Source of the DNA: CCY15215 sp039194995
GTDB taxonomy: Bacteria > Cyanobacteriota > Cyanobacteriia > Cyanobacteriales > Spirulinaceae
Direction of reading: 5' to 3'
NCBI GenBank assembly: GCA_039194995.1
Contig: JBCCVR010000012.1
Location: 1 to 64,000 of the forward strand
DNA length: 64,000 bases
Under the pieces are notes generated by a model that had not been told where the DNA came from, did not search any database, and was given only the letters and a program-made list of their open reading frames with translations. Positions 62,116 to 64,000 of the stretch are shown piece after piece (position 1 is the first letter of the stretch; every line of letters starts with the position of its first letter). A program made the translations under genes and the position numbers.

Positions 62116-62997
62116 CTATCCGTGCTTTTCTTCCCATTGCCTTTGCCGTTCTTGCTGGCGCGATCGCTTTTCTTCGGTTAATGTATCAAAACAGTAAGGA
62201 CAGGAAATTCCCGCTTGATAGAGATCGCTTTCTTTATCTGCTTCAGAAATTGGATGACCGCAACTGCGACACATTTCATAATTCCCCTGTTCTAATCCAT
62301 GTCTAACCGCCACGCGATCGTCAAAAACAAAACATTCCCCTTTCCATAAACTCTCTTCTGGGGGAATTTCTTCTAAATATTTGAGAATGCCGCCTTTGAG
62401 GTGATAAACCTCGGAAAATCCCTGTTTCAAAAGATAGGAAGTTGCTTTTTCACAGCGAATGCCGCCAGTGCAGAACATGGCAACTTTCGATTGTTTTTCG
62501 GGATCGAGATGGGTGCGAACGTAGTCGGGAAACTCTCGAAAAGAATGGGTTTCGGGATTTTTTGCCCCTTGGAATGTGCCGATATCGACTTCATAATCGT
62601 TGCGGGTGTCGATCAGGGTAACATCGGGATGGGTAATCAGTGCATTCCAGTCCTGGGGATCGATATAAGTCCCCACGCGATCGCTCGGGTTCGCCTCGGG
62701 AACGCCAAGGGTGACGATTTCTCGCTTGAGTTTCACTTTTAACCGTTCAAAGGGTTGCTTTTCCGTTTGGGATTCCTTATGCTCCAAATTGGCAAAACGA
62801 GAATCCGATCGCAAGAATGTCAAGACGGTTGCGATCGCCTCGCGAGATCCTGCGATCGTGCCATTCATCCCCTCTTCAGCCAGTAAAATCGTGCCTTTAA
62901 TGCCTTGTTCTTGGCAAAAGGGCAAAATCTCGGCTTGTTTTTCTCGATAATCCGGTAGGGCAACGAATTGGTAGAATGTTGCAACGACAAGACTCAT
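62116..62997 (-). CDS. trhO: tRNA uridine(34) hydroxylase, rhodanese family
   Basis: A 293-residue TrhO/YceA protein making 5-hydroxyuridine at tRNA position 34 in an oxygen-dependent way. It has an N-terminal ferredoxin-like domain (ATFYQFVALPDYREKQAEIL, GTILLAEEGMNGTIAGSREA), a rhodanese domain with TLIDTRNDYEVDIGTFQGAK and active Cys in VAMFCTGGIRCEKATSYLLK, and a C-terminal Cys-rich part (CRSCGHPIS, SCPYC). The ATG at 62997 (MSLVVATFYQF) is the family start; the open frame continues 20 codons upstream across the AT-rich promoter region. Confidence 0.9.
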   Translation of the reverse strand: MSLVVATFYQFVALPDYREKQAEILPFCQEQGIKGTILLAEEGMNGTIAGSREAIATVLTFLRSDSRFANLEHKESQTEKQPFERLKVKLKREIVTLGVPEANPSDRVGTYIDPQDWNALITHPDVTLIDTRNDYEVDIGTFQGAKNPETHSFREFPDYVRTHLDPEKQSKVAMFCTGGIRCEKATSYLLKQGFSEVYHLKGGILKYLEEIPPEESLWKGECFVFDDRVAVRHGLEQGNYEMCRSCGHPISEADKESDLYQAGISCPYCFDTLTEEKRSRQQERQRQWEEKHG

Positions 62998-63048
62998 GGC
63001 GGTTTTGAGGCGATGCGCGATCGCGAATCCAAAAATTCTTTGATTTTT

Positions 63049-63078
63049 TTGACGCAAATGGTCAATATTGTGTATAAT
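63049..63078 (+). promoter_or_regulatory. promoter of tRNA-Ala
   Basis: TTGACG (63049-63054) and TATAAT (63073-63078) with 18-bp spacing, ending 31 bp upstream of the tRNA. A good match to the housekeeping sigma consensus. Confidence 0.7.
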
Positions 63079-63109
63079 AGCAAATATGCTTTAAAATGGA
63101 AACCCACAC

Positions 63110-63182
63110 GGGGGTATAGCTCAGTTGGTAGAGCGCCTGCTTTGCAAGCAGGATGTCAGCGGTTCGAGTCCGCTTACCTCCA
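63110..63182 (+). tRNA. tRNA-Ala (anticodon TGC)
   Basis: A 73-nt cloverleaf. The acceptor stem GGGGGTA pairs with TACCTCC and includes the G3:U70 alanine identity pair; discriminator A. The D arm is GCTCAGTTGGTAGAGC; anticodon stem CCTGC/GCAGG with loop TTTGCAA (anticodon TGC); T arm GCGGTTCGAGTCCGC. The CCA end is not encoded. Confidence 0.97.
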
Positions 63183-63412
63183 TCCCCAAACCCTTGTTAT
63201 ACGTTAATTTTGAGGTTTTACCCATAATCTCGTTCCTCAAGATGTGTACGGACTATGTACGATTTTTTTGTACATAATTTGTTCGAGAGCAAAGCTATGA
63301 AGACGACTTCTGTCGGGTTTAACGGATCTTTATTAAATCAAAACAGTCAAGTTTAAACAGTTCTTCTCGGAAAAAGTAAAATACTCTCTAATGTTACTAA
63401 GCACGGAGAGTC

Positions 63413-63625
63413 ATGAATCAACGAGTTATTTCTTCTTTGGGAATAGGAGCGGCTGCCTATATTGCTTTCCGCCTACTTGACTTCATTTTACAATCTCTCT
63501 TACGCTTCCTCCAAACATTTGCCTCTTGGTATCAGGTCTACGGGACTCGTTATGCTTGGGCTGCTGCTGCTGGTTGTGTCGTACTTTACTGGCTGTGGGC
63601 TGCTATTTTTGATAGCCAAGAGTAA
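63413..63625 (+). CDS. small membrane protein
   Basis: A 70-residue protein with a ribosome-binding-like GGAG about 7 bp before the ATG. It has two hydrophobic helices (ISSLGIGAAAYIAFRLLDFI and YAWAAAAGCVVLYWLWAAIF). No family recognised. A HIP1 palindrome follows the stop. Confidence 0.5.
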   Translation: MNQRVISSLGIGAAAYIAFRLLDFILQSLLRFLQTFASWYQVYGTRYAWAAAAGCVVLYWLWAAIFDSQE

Positions 63626-63630
63626 CTTAA

Positions 63631-63670
63631 TGAGCGATCGCGTTTTCTTCTCCAGAGGCGCGATCGCTCA
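63631..63670. terminator. bidirectional terminator with HIP1 palindrome arms
   Basis: TGAGCGATCGCG (63631-63642) and CGCGATCGCTCA (63659-63670) are perfect 12-bp inverted arms between the small membrane gene and the convergent STAS gene. Confidence 0.6.
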
Positions 63671-63685
63671 TCAATCGGCAAACTA

Positions 63686-64000
63686 TCAAGAATTTGCGTG
63701 TTGTTCCTCAAATGTTTTGCGATCGGGAAAAATATTGAATACTCGATCCATGCTTGTCAACTCAAACAGCATGGAAATTTGTTCGTTAATGGAGCAGATA
63801 CAGAGAGAGGCATGAGCCGCCCGAACGGTTTTCAGGGCGAGAACTAGCGCCCCGAGTCCCGAACTATCCATAAATGTTACGTCTTTGAAATCGATCAAAA
63901 TTGTTTCGGCACCATTTTTAACGCTTTCACCGATCTCTTGGCGAAATTCGCTGGCCTTGGTTCCATCTAAAATCCCAGCAGGTTCGATCACTTTAATTTT
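63686..64000 (-). CDS. STAS domain anti-sigma factor antagonist (5' end beyond window)
   Basis: At least 104 residues; the frame is open to the window end (KIKVIEPAGILDG), so the true start is outside. The STAS pattern has TILIDFKDVTFMDSSGLGAL, in which the Ser of DSSG is the expected phosphorylation site, and LVLALKTVRAAHASLCICSI. It is SpoIIAA/RsbV-like, switching a partner kinase or phosphatase. It could be followed by a serine phosphatase outside the window. Confidence 0.85.
   Translation of the reverse strand, partial: KIKVIEPAGILDGTKASEFRQEIGESVKNGAETILIDFKDVTFMDSSGLGALVLALKTVRAAHASLCICSINEQISMLFELTSMDRVFNIFPDRKTFEEQHANS

Overview
The window is cyanobacterial chromosome. The HIP1 octamer GCGATCGC and its core occur throughout, and the gene set includes psaK (photosystem I), chlG (chlorophyll synthase), XisH/XisI, CHASE2 cyclases, DUF928 and several Uma2 and DUF433 families that are typical of larger-genome, often filamentous, cyanobacteria. 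The exact genus cannot be told from the sequence alone.

Layout. 1-4.1 kb: the edge of an IS630-like transposase, two tandem paralogous secreted proteins of unknown function and a membrane protein. 4.5-9.4 kb: remnant of an extracellular contractile injection system (eCIS) locus, with a DUF4255/Pvc16-like cap protein, a Pvc15-like AAA+ ATPase that has lost its ATP-binding core, and two DUF4157 proteins, one truncated. 9.5-15.9 kb: accessory genes, including an IS4-like transposase remnant, a DUF2281 antitoxin with a decayed PIN toxin, a GAF protein, a tautomerase, a divergent possible exonuclease, a Uma2 protein and a DoxX protein. 16-30.5 kb: mostly core genes (metH, a Bax inhibitor-1 protein, pgsA-like, a triple-GAF protein, an alanine/glycine:Na+ symporter, a flippase, serC, acylphosphatase, and the DUF2862 - ArsA-like - chlG cluster).

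30.5-41.2 kb is the most interesting region. It is a three-gene island encoding a restriction-endonuclease-fold protein with a MerR-like HTH and a Zn-ribbon-like segment, a DinG/XPD-like helicase, and a 1071-residue protein best explained as a pPIWI-RE family PIWI/RNase H-like protein. The genes overlap or abut and share a good promoter. An xisH-xisI pair follows directly. The block lies between two Uma2 genes, one of them broken by a single in-frame stop. This matches the computationally described pPIWI-RE inter-genomic conflict systems; the link to XisH/XisI and the promoter with adjacent dyads are extra observations.

41.2-64 kb: core and signalling genes (HAD phosphatase, tlyA, FHA, psaK, pepA, rsmE, an RNase Z-like protein, a CHASE2 cyclase with a DUF928 partner, a Ser/Thr kinase, a PHP phosphoesterase, a REC-PAS-GGDEF protein, coaE, sbcD-like, trhO, tRNA-Ala, STAS), a DUF433/DUF5615 toxin-antitoxin pair, and a dispersed C-rich/palindromic repeat family. 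Two decayed ISAs1-type elements are bounded by inverted copies of that repeat. The repeat encodes the C-terminus of TlyA, and the IS end plus repeat encode the N-terminus of CoaE.
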